A stretch of DNA of 64,000 bases from Anabaena minutissima FACHB-250. Its GTDB lineage: Bacteria > Cyanobacteriota > Cyanobacteriia > Cyanobacteriales > Nostocaceae. Shown in pieces: positions 34,861 through 43,653 of this stretch. Location of the stretch: NCBI RefSeq assembly GCF_014697125.1, contig NZ_JACJRG010000002.1, positions 62,001 through 126,000 on the forward strand. Direction: 5' to 3'. The notes below the pieces were generated by a model. The model was not told where the DNA came from. It ran no database searches and saw only the letters and a program-made list of their open reading frames with translations. The position numbers were made by a program, and so were the translations under genes. The first letter of the stretch is position 1; each line of letters begins with the position of its first letter.

Positions 34861-36411
34861 ATGTCTTCTGGTCGTTATCAAAGTAGACTCTTTAACCTTG
34901 TCCACCAGCAATCTCGGCGGTTGACAACAAAGTGGGAAAGCACCTTCCGACATTTGCAAGTTGCGACTAAGTGGGGTGTGGAATTGATACTGTATCCTGT
35001 GTATTTATTTTTGCAATCGGCTGATTCATCTGTAAAAATACTGTACTCCAAAGCACCACCTCCTCAGCCAAAGTTATCGCCGAATCATACCGATTTTTCA
35101 CTCCTAACTCCTCCCTCTGCTGATACACCCATTCAGCACATACTAGAGGCTGTGCAGAATCTGTCTAGCGAAGAAACAACAGTTACTCGTGGAAATATAT
35201 CCAAATTATTGAAACCTTTGCAGTTATTTTTGGCGAAATTTTTTGATCATCCCACAGATAAATCCCCTCTTTCACCATCCTTAACTATTCCAAACAAAAC
35301 GCTACCGAGTATCACATCAACCAGGCAAAATGATGTCCTCAACCTTCACCTTTCACTAGTGAGCGGAATAGCCACAGATTTGCTTAATCGCCAGTTGGTA
35401 CTTGTTAGTATCGAAAATGAAATATTGGATATTTTGACACCACAGCAACAAGCAAAATTATCCAATATGATTATTAATGAAATTGCTAATTATTTCGATG
35501 ATTGGCAATCACCTGAAAATCAGCAAAAAGCAGAAATATCAGGAGAATTTGAGAGCATATTGTCCCAGGCGAAAGGTAATAATATAATTAAATTTCCCTT
35601 AATAACTCAGGGTATACCTAAAAATTTACTTAATACTAATAAAATTATTACCGCTCTAGACACAGCATTTGCTCAGTTAGAGGACAAAACTATTGTTCCT
35701 AGCCAAGAAATTATGCGAGTCACTCAGACTCAAATCAATATTTTTGTTTATGGTAAAGAACAACTAGCTGCTAGAGGAGACATATCGATTACTGCTGATG
35801 ATTTATCAACTCAAACATTCAGTATCTCAGCCTTAATTGAATCAGCGATAAATTACTTTTTTGGGATCGGTAAAAGTAAAAACTTAAATGCACGGGGTGC
35901 TAAGGACAAAGCTTTATCTAACAGCAATCAAGAACCGTGGCTAAATTGGCGTGATTTGTATGGTGATACTGCAACGTTTGCTGAAGAAACAACTCAAGCA
36001 TCCTTAAAACCCAATCCCACTATTGTGCCTAATCCATCAGCAAGGTTATCTTGGGAGAAAAGAATGTCTATCCCACCATCAAAAGCCGACTCTAGTTTAG
36101 TACCACGCAGAAAACAATCCCGCAACCTCACTCGCATTCACAAAACATCGGGAAAAATCACCACCGTACAACAAACTGAAACTTCTATCTCTCCATTAAG
36201 AAGTAACACTGAAAAAGCCGAAATTTCCACACAGCAATTTGACCACGAAGAAGCCCAACCAGACTGGATAGAAACCAAAGCTACTTCAGTAAGCTACGAA
36301 AAGCACCTGCTAGAGCAAGTCTTAGAATGGCTTGATCGTGGTATGGTATGGCTAGAAGAAACAATAGTCAAGATTTTTCAGAAGTTTCAAAGTCTATGGC
36401 GTGGTAAATAA
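34861..36411 (+). CDS. Cyanobacterial hypothetical protein (516 residues)
   Basis: I do not recognise a functional family. The N-terminal 60 residues are basic, with a hydrophobic segment (ATKWGVELILYPVYLFLQSA, about 36-55) that could sit on a membrane. Proline/serine-rich linkers follow, then a folded-looking region about 150-320 (LNLHLSLVSGIATDLLNRQL, IFVYGKEQLAARGDI). The end holds an amphipathic segment EQVLEWLDRGMVWLEETIV. Codon use is like the neighbours. It stands alone, divergent from the mannosidase gene. Confidence 0.7.
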   Translation: MSSGRYQSRLFNLVHQQSRRLTTKWESTFRHLQVATKWGVELILYPVYLFLQSADSSVKILYSKAPPPQPKLSPNHTDFSLLTPPSADTPIQHILEAVQNLSSEETTVTRGNISKLLKPLQLFLAKFFDHPTDKSPLSPSLTIPNKTLPSITSTRQNDVLNLHLSLVSGIATDLLNRQLVLVSIENEILDILTPQQQAKLSNMIINEIANYFDDWQSPENQQKAEISGEFESILSQAKGNNIIKFPLITQGIPKNLLNTNKIITALDTAFAQLEDKTIVPSQEIMRVTQTQINIFVYGKEQLAARGDISITADDLSTQTFSISALIESAINYFFGIGKSKNLNARGAKDKALSNSNQEPWLNWRDLYGDTATFAEETTQASLKPNPTIVPNPSARLSWEKRMSIPPSKADSSLVPRRKQSRNLTRIHKTSGKITTVQQTETSISPLRSNTEKAEISTQQFDHEEAQPDWIETKATSVSYEKHLLEQVLEWLDRGMVWLEETIVKIFQKFQSLWRGK

Positions 36412-36490
36412 TAGCAACCAGGAGAAAGAAAGAGGAAAACTGCAAAATTATAAATTGAACTATATTAAATAATGTATAAATATTTAATTG

Positions 36491-36513
36491 TTTGTAGTAA
36501 GGACTTTAGTCCT
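36491..36513. repeat. Partial copy of the tagtaaggactttagtcc repeat
   Basis: These 23 bases are identical to 4757-4779, the left arm of the palindromic repeat there. Here the second arm is missing and an unrelated cgcatagcgca stretch follows. Confidence 0.85.
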
Positions 36514-36575
36514 ATGTTGTTCGCATAGCGCACAGTACAAACATTTAATTCTGACTCTCTTTGGTGTTTATTTGC

Positions 36576-36869
36576 GTGAAAATTATTGTTTATTGTAAAT
36601 ACTTCAATTTTAAAAATCCCCTCGATAAACCAAAAATTGAAACATTTGTGGTGAATTTACCACAGATTCCCAGAATTGGTGAAACCATTGTAGTTGAGAG
36701 AATTTCAACTCAGAAACAGTTTGTCATTATTTTTGAGTATACTGTCACCGCAGTGCAGTTAAACGCCTCTAACTCTGATGATACTGCTGATGCTCAAATA
36801 AATGCTTGTTTAAATCATTGCTGGGAAGGAACATCAAATTTTAAGGTGACTAACTTTTTAGAAAAATAA
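36576..36869 (+). CDS. Small hypothetical protein
   Basis: A protein of about 97 residues, starting most plausibly at the GTG at 36576 (MKIIVYCKYFNFKNPLDK); TTG at 36561 and GTG at 36564 are also in frame. It looks like a compact beta-rich cytoplasmic protein (FVVNLPQIPRIGETIVVE, FVIIFEYTVTAVQL) with two Cys near the end (NACLNHCWEG). No family recognised. It lies between the 516-residue unknown and a convergent PlsC gene. Confidence 0.55.
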   Translation: MKIIVYCKYFNFKNPLDKPKIETFVVNLPQIPRIGETIVVERISTQKQFVIIFEYTVTAVQLNASNSDDTADAQINACLNHCWEGTSNFKVTNFLEK

Positions 36870-36875
36870 CGCCTG

Positions 36876-36902
36876 TAGAGACATTGCATTGTAACGTCTC
36901 TA
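36876..36902. terminator. Palindrome tagagac...gtctcta between convergent genes
   Basis: A seven-base-arm inverted repeat lies between two convergent genes, seven bases after the stop of the small gene and just beyond the plsC stop. It could end both transcripts. It belongs to the same repeat family as 8517-8542. Confidence 0.6.
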
Positions 36903-36904
36903 TT

Positions 36905-37846
36905 TCACCACAACATATGATTAAGAAAATGGCGCAATGGCTTTGACCCAGTTGGTTCTTGATAATCAGTGGGTAAAAGAGACAGCATAGTATTTTGCAA
37001 AGTTTCTAAAGCCGCTTCGACATCCTCTCGTTTTGGTCTGGATGTTGGGGTAAAGTTTAGTGGTTGACCAAAGCGCACTATTAATTCTTTTCTCCAATAC
37101 AAATCTTGAGTACCAATTAAGGCTACTGGTACTATTGGCACACCAGCACGTAAAGCGTAAATTACAGTTCCTCGCTTCAAAGGTAGATGTAACTTACCCT
37201 CAGTGTTTCCCAGTCGTCCTTCAGGAAAGAGAATCAAGCTATCCCCCTGAGCTAAAATGCCTAAAACAATACGGTCTATTTGGCGTAGTGTGTGTATATC
37301 TCCACCAGTCGGTACAGTTTGTTCAATAACTTGAGCTAAGTTAATTAAGTCTTCCCTACCAGCTTTCGCTGCTTGGATGACAGCGAGTTCTTCTTTCCAT
37401 ATCCTAGCTAGGGGAATCACACCGCCTGCAATCCTCAAAATCAGACGTTTCCACCATTTGTTATATAAGGTGCGGGCATCACCCAAAATGTAGTAATAAG
37501 GTTGGGTGGGAAGTTCTGCTAATAGTAATAGGGGATCAATATGGTGGAGATGATTGACAGCTAGGATGGCTGGTATTTCTGGGATTTTTTCGAGGTTTTC
37601 AACTTTTACCTGAAAAATACAACGAATGAGCGATCGCAATACAAACCGCCGTATCCCAGAATTAATTCTAGCTGGAGAATCCTGTTTCTGAATAGATTCT
37701 AACTCAGATAAAGTGTCTGCAATCATCTGGCGAATAGCGCGATCGCTTGCAGCTGCAACACCTTCCTTTACCCGCTTGATAGTTGCAGCAGTTACAGGAG
37801 AAGATATTTCTGATGGGGTGCTACTTTCCTGCTCACTAGATGACAC
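36905..37846 (-). CDS. 1-acyl-glycerol-3-phosphate acyltransferase (PlsC family)
   Basis: Membrane-associated enzyme that would acylate lysophosphatidate in phospholipid and glycolipid synthesis. The 313-residue protein has the catalytic H-x4-D motif in VNHLHHIDPLLLL (about 95-107), a long insert, and the FPEGRLGNTEGKL motif (about 205-217) with VPIVPVALIGT after it. The N-terminal about 80 residues are extra and helical. A second PlsC homologue lies at 60191. Which lipid each one uses is not visible. Confidence 0.85.
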   Translation of the reverse strand: MSSSEQESSTPSEISSPVTAATIKRVKEGVAAASDRAIRQMIADTLSELESIQKQDSPARINSGIRRFVLRSLIRCIFQVKVENLEKIPEIPAILAVNHLHHIDPLLLLAELPTQPYYYILGDARTLYNKWWKRLILRIAGGVIPLARIWKEELAVIQAAKAGREDLINLAQVIEQTVPTGGDIHTLRQIDRIVLGILAQGDSLILFPEGRLGNTEGKLHLPLKRGTVIYALRAGVPIVPVALIGTQDLYWRKELIVRFGQPLNFTPTSRPKREDVEAALETLQNTMLSLLPTDYQEPTGSKPLRHFLNHMLW

Positions 37847-37939
37847 GTTAGCTAGGTCTTAGCAATTTATAAGGGATTCCCTACAATATACCTTGATACG
37901 CTAGTAGCTTGTTGACAACACATAGAAAAACTTAACCCG

Positions 37940-38782
37940 ATGATTTATCACAATCAAAGCGTCTTTTCAGGTGTCGGGGGTCTGAAACTTTATTATCAAA
38001 GCTGGTTTCCAGAGGGGAAAGTCAAAGCTGTATTAGTTATTGTGCATGGACTCGGAGGACACAGCGACAAATACAGTCATATAGTCGAGCATCTCGTCCC
38101 TAAACATTATGCTATCTACAGTTTAGACCTGCGTGGTCATGGGCGATCGCCTGGTCGTCGAGGTCATATCAATGCTTGGGCTGACTTCCGGGAAGATTTA
38201 AGGGCTTTTCTCCAGTTAATTCCCACCCAACAGCCACAAGTCCCAGTTTTTTTGTTAGGTCATAGTCTCGGTGCAGTCATTGTCTTAGACTATGTTTTAC
38301 GCTATCCCCAAGAAGCTTCTACATTACAAGGCGTAATTGCTTTAGCACCTGCCATTGGTAAAGTTGGTGTGTCCAAATTCCGCTTACTTGTAGGGAGATT
38401 AATGTCAAAAGTTTGGCCAAGTTTCACCTTAAATACAGGACTTGACTTAGCTGCTGCTTCACGAGACGAGAAAGTCTTAGTCGCCTACACGCAAGATTCC
38501 CTACGCCATACCCGCGCTAGTGCGCGTCTAGCCACAGAATATTTTGCCACAGTCGCCTGGATTTATGACCATGCTCCAGAGTGGCAAGTTCCACTACTCA
38601 TTCTCCACGGAGGGGCAGATAGAGTAGCTTTACCTGAAGGTGGTGAAATCTTTTACCAGCTTGTCGCTTCTCTAGATAAACTGCGAATCGAATACCCAGG
38701 AGCTTATCACGAGTTGCAAGATGACCTCAATTACCAAGAAGTATTGGCTGATTTAGAAAATTGGTTAGAGAAACACCTGTAA
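37940..38782 (+). CDS. Alpha/beta hydrolase, monoacylglycerol lipase-like
   Basis: A 280-residue serine hydrolase of the lysophospholipase/monoacylglycerol lipase type. Motifs are VIVHGLGGHSDKY (oxyanion loop, about 33-45), SLDLRGHGRSPGRRGHI, the nucleophile LLGHSLGAVIVLDY (Ser at about 112), ILHGGADRVALPEG (Asp) and AYHELQDD (His). No signal peptide. It is divergent from the PlsC gene by 93 bases, so the two may share a control region and a lipid-remodelling role; this is inference. Confidence 0.85.
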   Translation: MIYHNQSVFSGVGGLKLYYQSWFPEGKVKAVLVIVHGLGGHSDKYSHIVEHLVPKHYAIYSLDLRGHGRSPGRRGHINAWADFREDLRAFLQLIPTQQPQVPVFLLGHSLGAVIVLDYVLRYPQEASTLQGVIALAPAIGKVGVSKFRLLVGRLMSKVWPSFTLNTGLDLAAASRDEKVLVAYTQDSLRHTRASARLATEYFATVAWIYDHAPEWQVPLLILHGGADRVALPEGGEIFYQLVASLDKLRIEYPGAYHELQDDLNYQEVLADLENWLEKHL

Positions 38783-38956
38783 TTAATTCGTAATTCGTAA
38801 TGACGCTCGTTCGCCCTTGGCGTGCCGTAGGCAAGACTCGCTAACGCTACGCTAACGTAATTCGTAATTAAGATTGGGCATTGAGCTAAAATCTCCTCTA
38901 CTCCCGATTTTTAAGTTAGGCTAGAAGCTCTATTGTTGAGATTTATGAAGTAAATT
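38783..38956. repeat. Repeat-rich spacer
   Basis: The spacer holds aattcgtaattcgtaat on both sides of a GC-rich unit (gacgctcgttcgcccttggc to gctaacgctacgctaacg, about 38812-38857). It looks like an interspersed repeat inserted into an attcgta-type repeat. The last 100 bases carry the start region of the next gene. Confidence 0.65.
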
Positions 38957-39787
38957 ATGCACTGGTTTTTATCTAGTCCGTTGAGTGTAGAGCAATTGAC
39001 GGTGAAGATTGCAGGCTTATCTGCATCGCTACAGGGTAAGAAGTTAGTGCATCTATCAGATTTTCACTACGATGGTTTGCGACTATCAGATGCGATGTTA
39101 GCAGAAGCGATCGCTCTGAGTAATCAAGCACAACCAGATTTAATATTATTAACTGGTGACTACGTCACCACTAGCCCTAAACCAATTCACGAACTCGCAC
39201 TACAACTCAAAAAGCTGCAAAGTAATCATGGTATTTATGCCATCCTCGGTAATCACGATTTGTATTACAAACACTCCAAAGCAGAAATCACTGAGGCGAT
39301 GACGAATATCGGTATTCATGTCCTTTGGAATGAAATTGCCTATCCCTTGGGAACAGAATTACCAATAGTAGGACTAGTAGATTATTACTCCCGTGAATTC
39401 AAACCAGCAACTATTTTTAACCAGTTAAATCCTTCTACACCACGCCTTGTTTTAACTCATAATCCAGACACCGCCGAGTATTTACAAGAGTGGCGAGTAG
39501 ATTTGCAGTTATCTGGTCATACTCATGGAGGACAAATAATTATTCCTGGCGTTGGGGCTGTGTTACCATATCACAAAAAAATCATCCGCAAAATTCCAAT
39601 GGGATTGCGGCAGCTTTTCCCATGTTTACGCAAAGAGTTTTTTATAGTCGATCATTGGGAATGGTCACAGGGTTTACACCGCATCGGCAACAATCAATTA
39701 TACGTAAATCGTGGTTTAGGAACTTATTTCCCAGGACGTATATTTTGCCCACCAGAAGTAACAGTAATTACATTAGAAAAAGAATAG
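38957..39787 (+). CDS. Metallophosphoesterase, copy 1
   Basis: Calcineurin-like phosphoesterase of 276 residues with the full metal-binding set: LSDFHYDG (about 33-40), LLTGDYV, LGNHDLYY, LTHNPDT and LSGHTHGGQI. The N-terminus MHWFLSSPLSVEQLTVKIAG has no extended signal. It resembles the YkuE/Mpp-type group that acts on phosphodiesters such as UDP-sugar lipids; the real substrate is unknown. A paralogue follows in tandem. Confidence 0.87.
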   Translation: MHWFLSSPLSVEQLTVKIAGLSASLQGKKLVHLSDFHYDGLRLSDAMLAEAIALSNQAQPDLILLTGDYVTTSPKPIHELALQLKKLQSNHGIYAILGNHDLYYKHSKAEITEAMTNIGIHVLWNEIAYPLGTELPIVGLVDYYSREFKPATIFNQLNPSTPRLVLTHNPDTAEYLQEWRVDLQLSGHTHGGQIIIPGVGAVLPYHKKIIRKIPMGLRQLFPCLRKEFFIVDHWEWSQGLHRIGNNQLYVNRGLGTYFPGRIFCPPEVTVITLEKE

Positions 39788-39949
39788 CCATTAGACATGA
39801 GTCATTAATCGTTTGTAATTTCCTCCCTTCTGCCCCTTCTCCACTCACTTTTTTCATATAGGCTAAGTTATTAATTTTTAATATTTTCTCAAGATTTATT
39901 TGGTTTTTTGATAAGCTGTAGACGCTGGTATGAGGAGTCCCTAGCATAT

Positions 39950-40777
39950 ATGCACTGGTTGTTTACAGGACGTTTAAGTGTAGATAAACTGACGGTTAAG
40001 ATTGCAGAACTTCCACCCAGTTTGCAAGGCTTAAAGTTAGTGCAGTTGTCGGATTTTCATTACGATGGTTTGCGATTATCAGAAGAATTGCTAGAAGAAG
40101 CGATCGCAGTTACTAACGAAGCTGAACCAGATTTAATAGTATTAACCGGTGATTATGTAACTGATGATCCTACACCAATTAACCAACTGGCATTAAGACT
40201 TAAATATCTACAAAGTCGCTATGGGATTTATGCTGTACTTGGCAATCACGATATTCACTACAGTCACTCCCAAGCAGAAGTTACCACAGCATTAACTAGT
40301 ATTGGGGTCAATGTTCTGTGGAATGAAATTGCTTATCCTCTAGGACAAGGTTTACCAATAGTAGGATTGGCTGATTATTGGTCAAAAGAGTTCAATCCTG
40401 CACCGATAATGGAACAACTCAACCCATCTACACCCCGGATTGTTTTATCTCATAACCCAGATACCGCCAAAATACTGGAACAATGGCGAGTAGATTTACA
40501 ATTATCCGGGCACACCCACGGCGGACATATTGTTATACCAGGTATAGGCCCTGTAGTTTATCACTATAAAAAGCTCATCAAACAAATTCCTAAGAAACTG
40601 CGGCGTTGGATTCCATTTCTATTAGGAGATTGTTCAAAAGTAGTTCGATATTGGGAATGGGCGCAAGGATATCACCAAGTTTCCACAAACCAATTATATG
40701 TCAATCGCGGTTTAGGAACTTATCGACCAGGACGTTTATTTTGTCCACCCGAAGTTACTGTAATTACATTAGCTTAA
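39950..40777 (+). CDS. Metallophosphoesterase, copy 2
   Basis: Tandem paralogue of the preceding gene, about 275 residues, alike along the whole length: MHWLFTGRLSVDKLTVKIAE, LSDFHYDGLRLSE, VLTGDYV, LGNHDIHY, LSHNPDT, LSGHTHGGHI. I place the start at the ATG at 39950, which aligns with copy 1 and has gaggag upstream; a TTG at 39908 would add an unsupported 14 residues. All metal ligands are kept in both copies, so both should be active. Differences cluster in the region about residues 200-240 near the active-site rim. Confidence 0.87.
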   Translation: MHWLFTGRLSVDKLTVKIAELPPSLQGLKLVQLSDFHYDGLRLSEELLEEAIAVTNEAEPDLIVLTGDYVTDDPTPINQLALRLKYLQSRYGIYAVLGNHDIHYSHSQAEVTTALTSIGVNVLWNEIAYPLGQGLPIVGLADYWSKEFNPAPIMEQLNPSTPRIVLSHNPDTAKILEQWRVDLQLSGHTHGGHIVIPGIGPVVYHYKKLIKQIPKKLRRWIPFLLGDCSKVVRYWEWAQGYHQVSTNQLYVNRGLGTYRPGRLFCPPEVTVITLA

Positions 40778-41926
40778 GTTAGTGATGAGTGATGAGTGCT
40801 GAGTGCTGAGTGATGAGTGCTGTTAGCGGTAGCGCGGCGTTTAGCCGGTTGTGTTAGCGGTAGCGCGGCGTTTAGCCGGTTGTGTTAGCGGTAGCGCGGC
40901 GTTTAGCCGGTGCTGAATTGTGAGTGAGAAGACAATAAGTAATAATCATTCTCCCCAGTGTTTAATTTTGAATTTTGAATTTTGAATTTTGAACTTTTTT
41001 TTCCCAATCCCTCATGACAATAACCGCCTAAAGCTAAGAAGGAAAATATCATTAGCTTAGGCGGCTTAGTAAATGTGCAATTGTTAGAGAAGATAGAAAA
41101 AACAGAACTAAAATTACTCAAATAAGGTGGACAACTTTCGCAACCATCACTTCCACTTCAGAAACCTGCATCCTTGATTCCAATAGGCAGGCATTTCTGG
41201 CTTTAAGTTCAAAACCTCCACTAATAAATCAATAAACTCAAGGTGAAAACACTTAATAAAGGATGCAACCAAAAAGTTTAAGATTGTGAAGAGATGGAGT
41301 CTTAGAGCAGGAGGTACAGGCTCTAATAAAGGTTTGCGTTTAATTAACTTTTAACCTTTTTGTACCTTGGTCTTAATGTAGCACCTTTTTTTTAATCTGA
41401 TAGGCTTATTTACCAACCTTAAACACCATTAACTTGTCGTAACAATTCAGAAATTTTTCTTAAACTTTGCAACTTGGGAATTAGGAATTAGGCATTGGGG
41501 ATTGTATTTTTATCCCCCTGCTTCCCCTGCTTCCCCTGCTTCCCCTGCTTTTTTGTCCTCTATCACCTATCCCCTGTCCCCTGAAAAATATGTCAACCCC
41601 AATGGTAATGATAAAATTTTTCAATAATTTTAATAGATTTGTGACTCATCTAGCTCGCTATACTACCGCTAGTGACCGTTTTGAGAGTTATTGCAACTTA
41701 ATACTACAAACTTAATTTTGACCTTGACTAATTAATTAGGTTAAGAGAAACTAACTAGTGATAGGTGTGTAGACTTATAAAATTAAGAATTTTTGTAAAC
41801 TTTCTGAGATATTTATTGAGAAAGATGGAACATTAGTTAAAAAATGGCAACTTTGTCCCTAAGTAACAATGTTCCTACGGCTATACACATAGCCTGCTGC
41901 TAGGGCAGTAAAATCCAAGCGTATTA
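40778..41926. other. Long repeat-laden intergenic region
   Basis: This 1.15-kb gap has no convincing gene. It holds heptamers (40783-40820), a 31-bp triple repeat (40821-40911), gaatttt heptamers (40962-40997) and a 9-bp repeat (ttcccctgc, 41517-41555). Gcatcctt near 41170 can pair with aaggatgc near 41261, so a structured leader or small RNA is possible but unproven. Confidence 0.55.
40821..40911. repeat. 31-bp GC-rich tandem repeat, 3 copies
   Basis: Copies start at 40821, 40852 and 40883; each contains tgttagcggtagcgcggcg followed by tttagccggt. The three copies are identical. A related, diverged stretch lies at about 7335-7370. Confidence 0.92.
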
Positions 41927-41944
41927 TTGTGGTTGGCCAAGAGC

Positions 41945-42154
41945 ATGGAGACATTAGAGTTCATAATTTATCCAGACGGTCGGGTACAGGAAAAAGCCAC
42001 TGGCATTGTTGGAGCTTCTTGTGCTGAAGTTACAGCCGCAATAGAAGCACAGCTAGGGCTAGTAATTACTCAAGAGCCAACCTCAGAATATTTCGCTGCT
42101 AATGTGCAGGAATCTAGTGTGGCGAATACGCACACCACTTACAGCGATTGGTAA
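41945..42154 (+). CDS. DUF2997 family protein
   Basis: A 69-residue protein of unknown function that is conserved in cyanobacteria and plastid-related operons. It starts METLEFIIYPDGRVQEK, with the typical segment GIVGASCAEVTAAIEAQLG. I use the ATG at 41945; a TTG at 41927 is in frame but not needed. It is the first gene of a three-gene set with ycf35 and a ferredoxin gene, 39 bases before ycf35. Confidence 0.85.
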   Translation: METLEFIIYPDGRVQEKATGIVGASCAEVTAAIEAQLGLVITQEPTSEYFAANVQESSVANTHTTYSDW

Positions 42155-42193
42155 GTTTTCAACATAGTTTAGTGTCATTGATTTACAACAACC

Positions 42194-42580
42194 ATGTCAC
42201 ACTTTAGCCAAATTAAAACTCAAATCCGTAACCTAGAATCCTTAAAAGATGCTCTCACCAATTTGGGCATTGACTGGAAACCTGGCCCAAGAGAAGTACG
42301 TGGATATCGTGGTCAAACCCATCCTGCCGAAATTACCATTGAGCAGGAAAATGGCTATGATATCGGCTTTAGATGGAATGGCAAAGAATATGAACTAGTT
42401 GCTGACTTGCAATATTGGCAACAAAATCTATCTGTAGATGGTTTCTTACGCCAAGTCACTCAGCGTTATGCTTACCAAACGGTAGTACAAGAAACAGCTC
42501 GTGTTGGTTTTCAGGTAGCCGAACAGCAAAAAAATGAAGATGGTTCAATTCGCTTAGTTGTACAACGCTGGAGTGCGTAA
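42194..42580 (+). CDS. ycf35: Ycf35 (DUF1257) protein
   Basis: A 128-residue protein found in cyanobacteria and some plastids. Its start MSHFSQIKTQIRNLESLKDA, then GPREVRGYRGQTHPAEI and GFQVAEQQKNEDGSIRL fit DUF1257. Function is unknown. Its stop codon overlaps the start codon of the ferredoxin gene (taATG), so these two are translationally coupled and probably work together. Confidence 0.9.
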   Translation: MSHFSQIKTQIRNLESLKDALTNLGIDWKPGPREVRGYRGQTHPAEITIEQENGYDIGFRWNGKEYELVADLQYWQQNLSVDGFLRQVTQRYAYQTVVQETARVGFQVAEQQKNEDGSIRLVVQRWSA

Positions 42581-43041
42581 TGGCTGACTTTCTGCCGTCA
42601 CCGGAAGAACAACAGGAAAATCGTTCCGGTTTCGAGCCAGAACTAGGCGGTTTTTTGCGAGATGCGCCGGAACGTTCTGGTTTAGAGCCGGAATTGGGAG
42701 GGATGGTACGCCAAAAGGGTGTTTACGTTGACGAGATCACCTGCATTGGTTGCAAGCACTGCGCTCATGTGGCGCGGAATACCTTTTACATTGAACCAGA
42801 CTATGGGCGATCGCGAGCAATTCGTCAAGATGGGGACGCGGAAAATGTTATTCAAGAAGCAATTGACACTTGTCCCGTCGATTGTATTCATTGGGTTGAT
42901 TACACCGAACTGAGAAATCTAGAAGACGATCGCAAATATCAGGTTATTCCCACTGTTGGCTATCCGGTAGATCATGCAGTTGCTACGTCTGAAAAACGGC
43001 GTAAAAAGCAAAAACTCAAGTCCAAAAAATCCACTCATTAA
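42580..43041 (+). CDS. 4Fe-4S ferredoxin-like protein
   Basis: A 153-residue soluble electron carrier. The cluster site is CIGCKHCAHVA (Cys at about 55, 58 and 61), with the fourth ligand from DTCPVDCIHW (about 103); this makes one [4Fe-4S] cluster, not two. An N-terminal tail has a repeated unit GFEPELGGFLRDAPERSGLEPELGG (two copies of the EPELGG type), and the C-terminus is lysine-rich (KRRKKQKLKSKKSTH). Start overlaps ycf35. The partner reductase is unknown. Confidence 0.88.
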   Translation: MADFLPSPEEQQENRSGFEPELGGFLRDAPERSGLEPELGGMVRQKGVYVDEITCIGCKHCAHVARNTFYIEPDYGRSRAIRQDGDAENVIQEAIDTCPVDCIHWVDYTELRNLEDDRKYQVIPTVGYPVDHAVATSEKRRKKQKLKSKKSTH

Positions 43042-43065
43042 AATAAAAATTTCAATTCACATCAC

Positions 43066-43096
43066 AAAAGGACTAGTTTTACTAGTCCTTTTGTTT
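43066..43096. terminator. Bidirectional terminator
   Basis: A perfect 12-base-pair hairpin (aaaaggactagt, three-base loop) with A and T runs on the two sides lies between the ferredoxin gene and the convergent YiaA-like gene. It should work in both directions. Confidence 0.85.
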
Positions 43097-43104
43097 TGAT
43101 ACCT

Positions 43105-43389
43105 TTATTTCAAAGTTAAAGAATCATGCTGTGACAGCAGTTTTTCTACTTTCGCCTCATCAATACGGGAAGTTAATTTTTTTCCTTCGTGTAAATCTCT
43201 AGTAGTTTTAGCTAGGGTAAAAGTTGAACCAACAGAGAAGGCTAACCCCATACCCATAAAACCTTTTACCCAGTTATCCACAGGTAAATTAACAATACCA
43301 AAAGTGGTCATAGAAACGGCAAATATAAAAGCAGCCCATGTTTGAAGAATCCAGGCTGTACTATCTTTTTGAGTTCCAACATTTTGCAT
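43105..43389 (-). CDS. YiaA/YiaB family membrane protein
   Basis: A 94-residue protein with the two-helix YiaAB domain: two transmembrane segments at about 12-33 (AWILQTWAAFIFAVSMTTFG) and 41-60 (GFMGMGLAFSVGSTFTLAKT), then TTRDLHEGKKLTSRID, typical of the family, and a short helical tail. The family has no well-defined function. Convergent with the ferredoxin gene. Confidence 0.8.
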   Translation of the reverse strand: MQNVGTQKDSTAWILQTWAAFIFAVSMTTFGIVNLPVDNWVKGFMGMGLAFSVGSTFTLAKTTRDLHEGKKLTSRIDEAKVEKLLSQHDSLTLK

Positions 43390-43653
43390 ATTATCTACCT
43401 CTAATTAAAGTTATTTAATTGTGATTGTAGTGATTGGTAGATTCACTGGTATTATTCTTATAACCACTTTTATAACTGGACTCAAAAAGTTATTTTATCA
43501 GCACGAAAATTACAGTTAAACTGGTGCAAAATTACACCAGTTTAAGAAGTGTCATCAAACCCTCAAGGTATAGGGAATAGGACGTGGGGAGTAGAGAGAC
43601 AAAGGACAGGGGAAAAACTTACTCCATGCCCAATGCCCAATGCTTTATGAATA

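Noticed and set aside
40778..40911. 31-bp repeats as a CRISPR array
   Set aside because: The units follow each other directly with no unique spacers, and no cas gene is present.
40903..41121. Minus-strand frame of 72 codons
   Set aside because: Its middle (SKFKIQNSKLN) is translated heptamer repeat and the rest has no family likeness or ribosome binding site.
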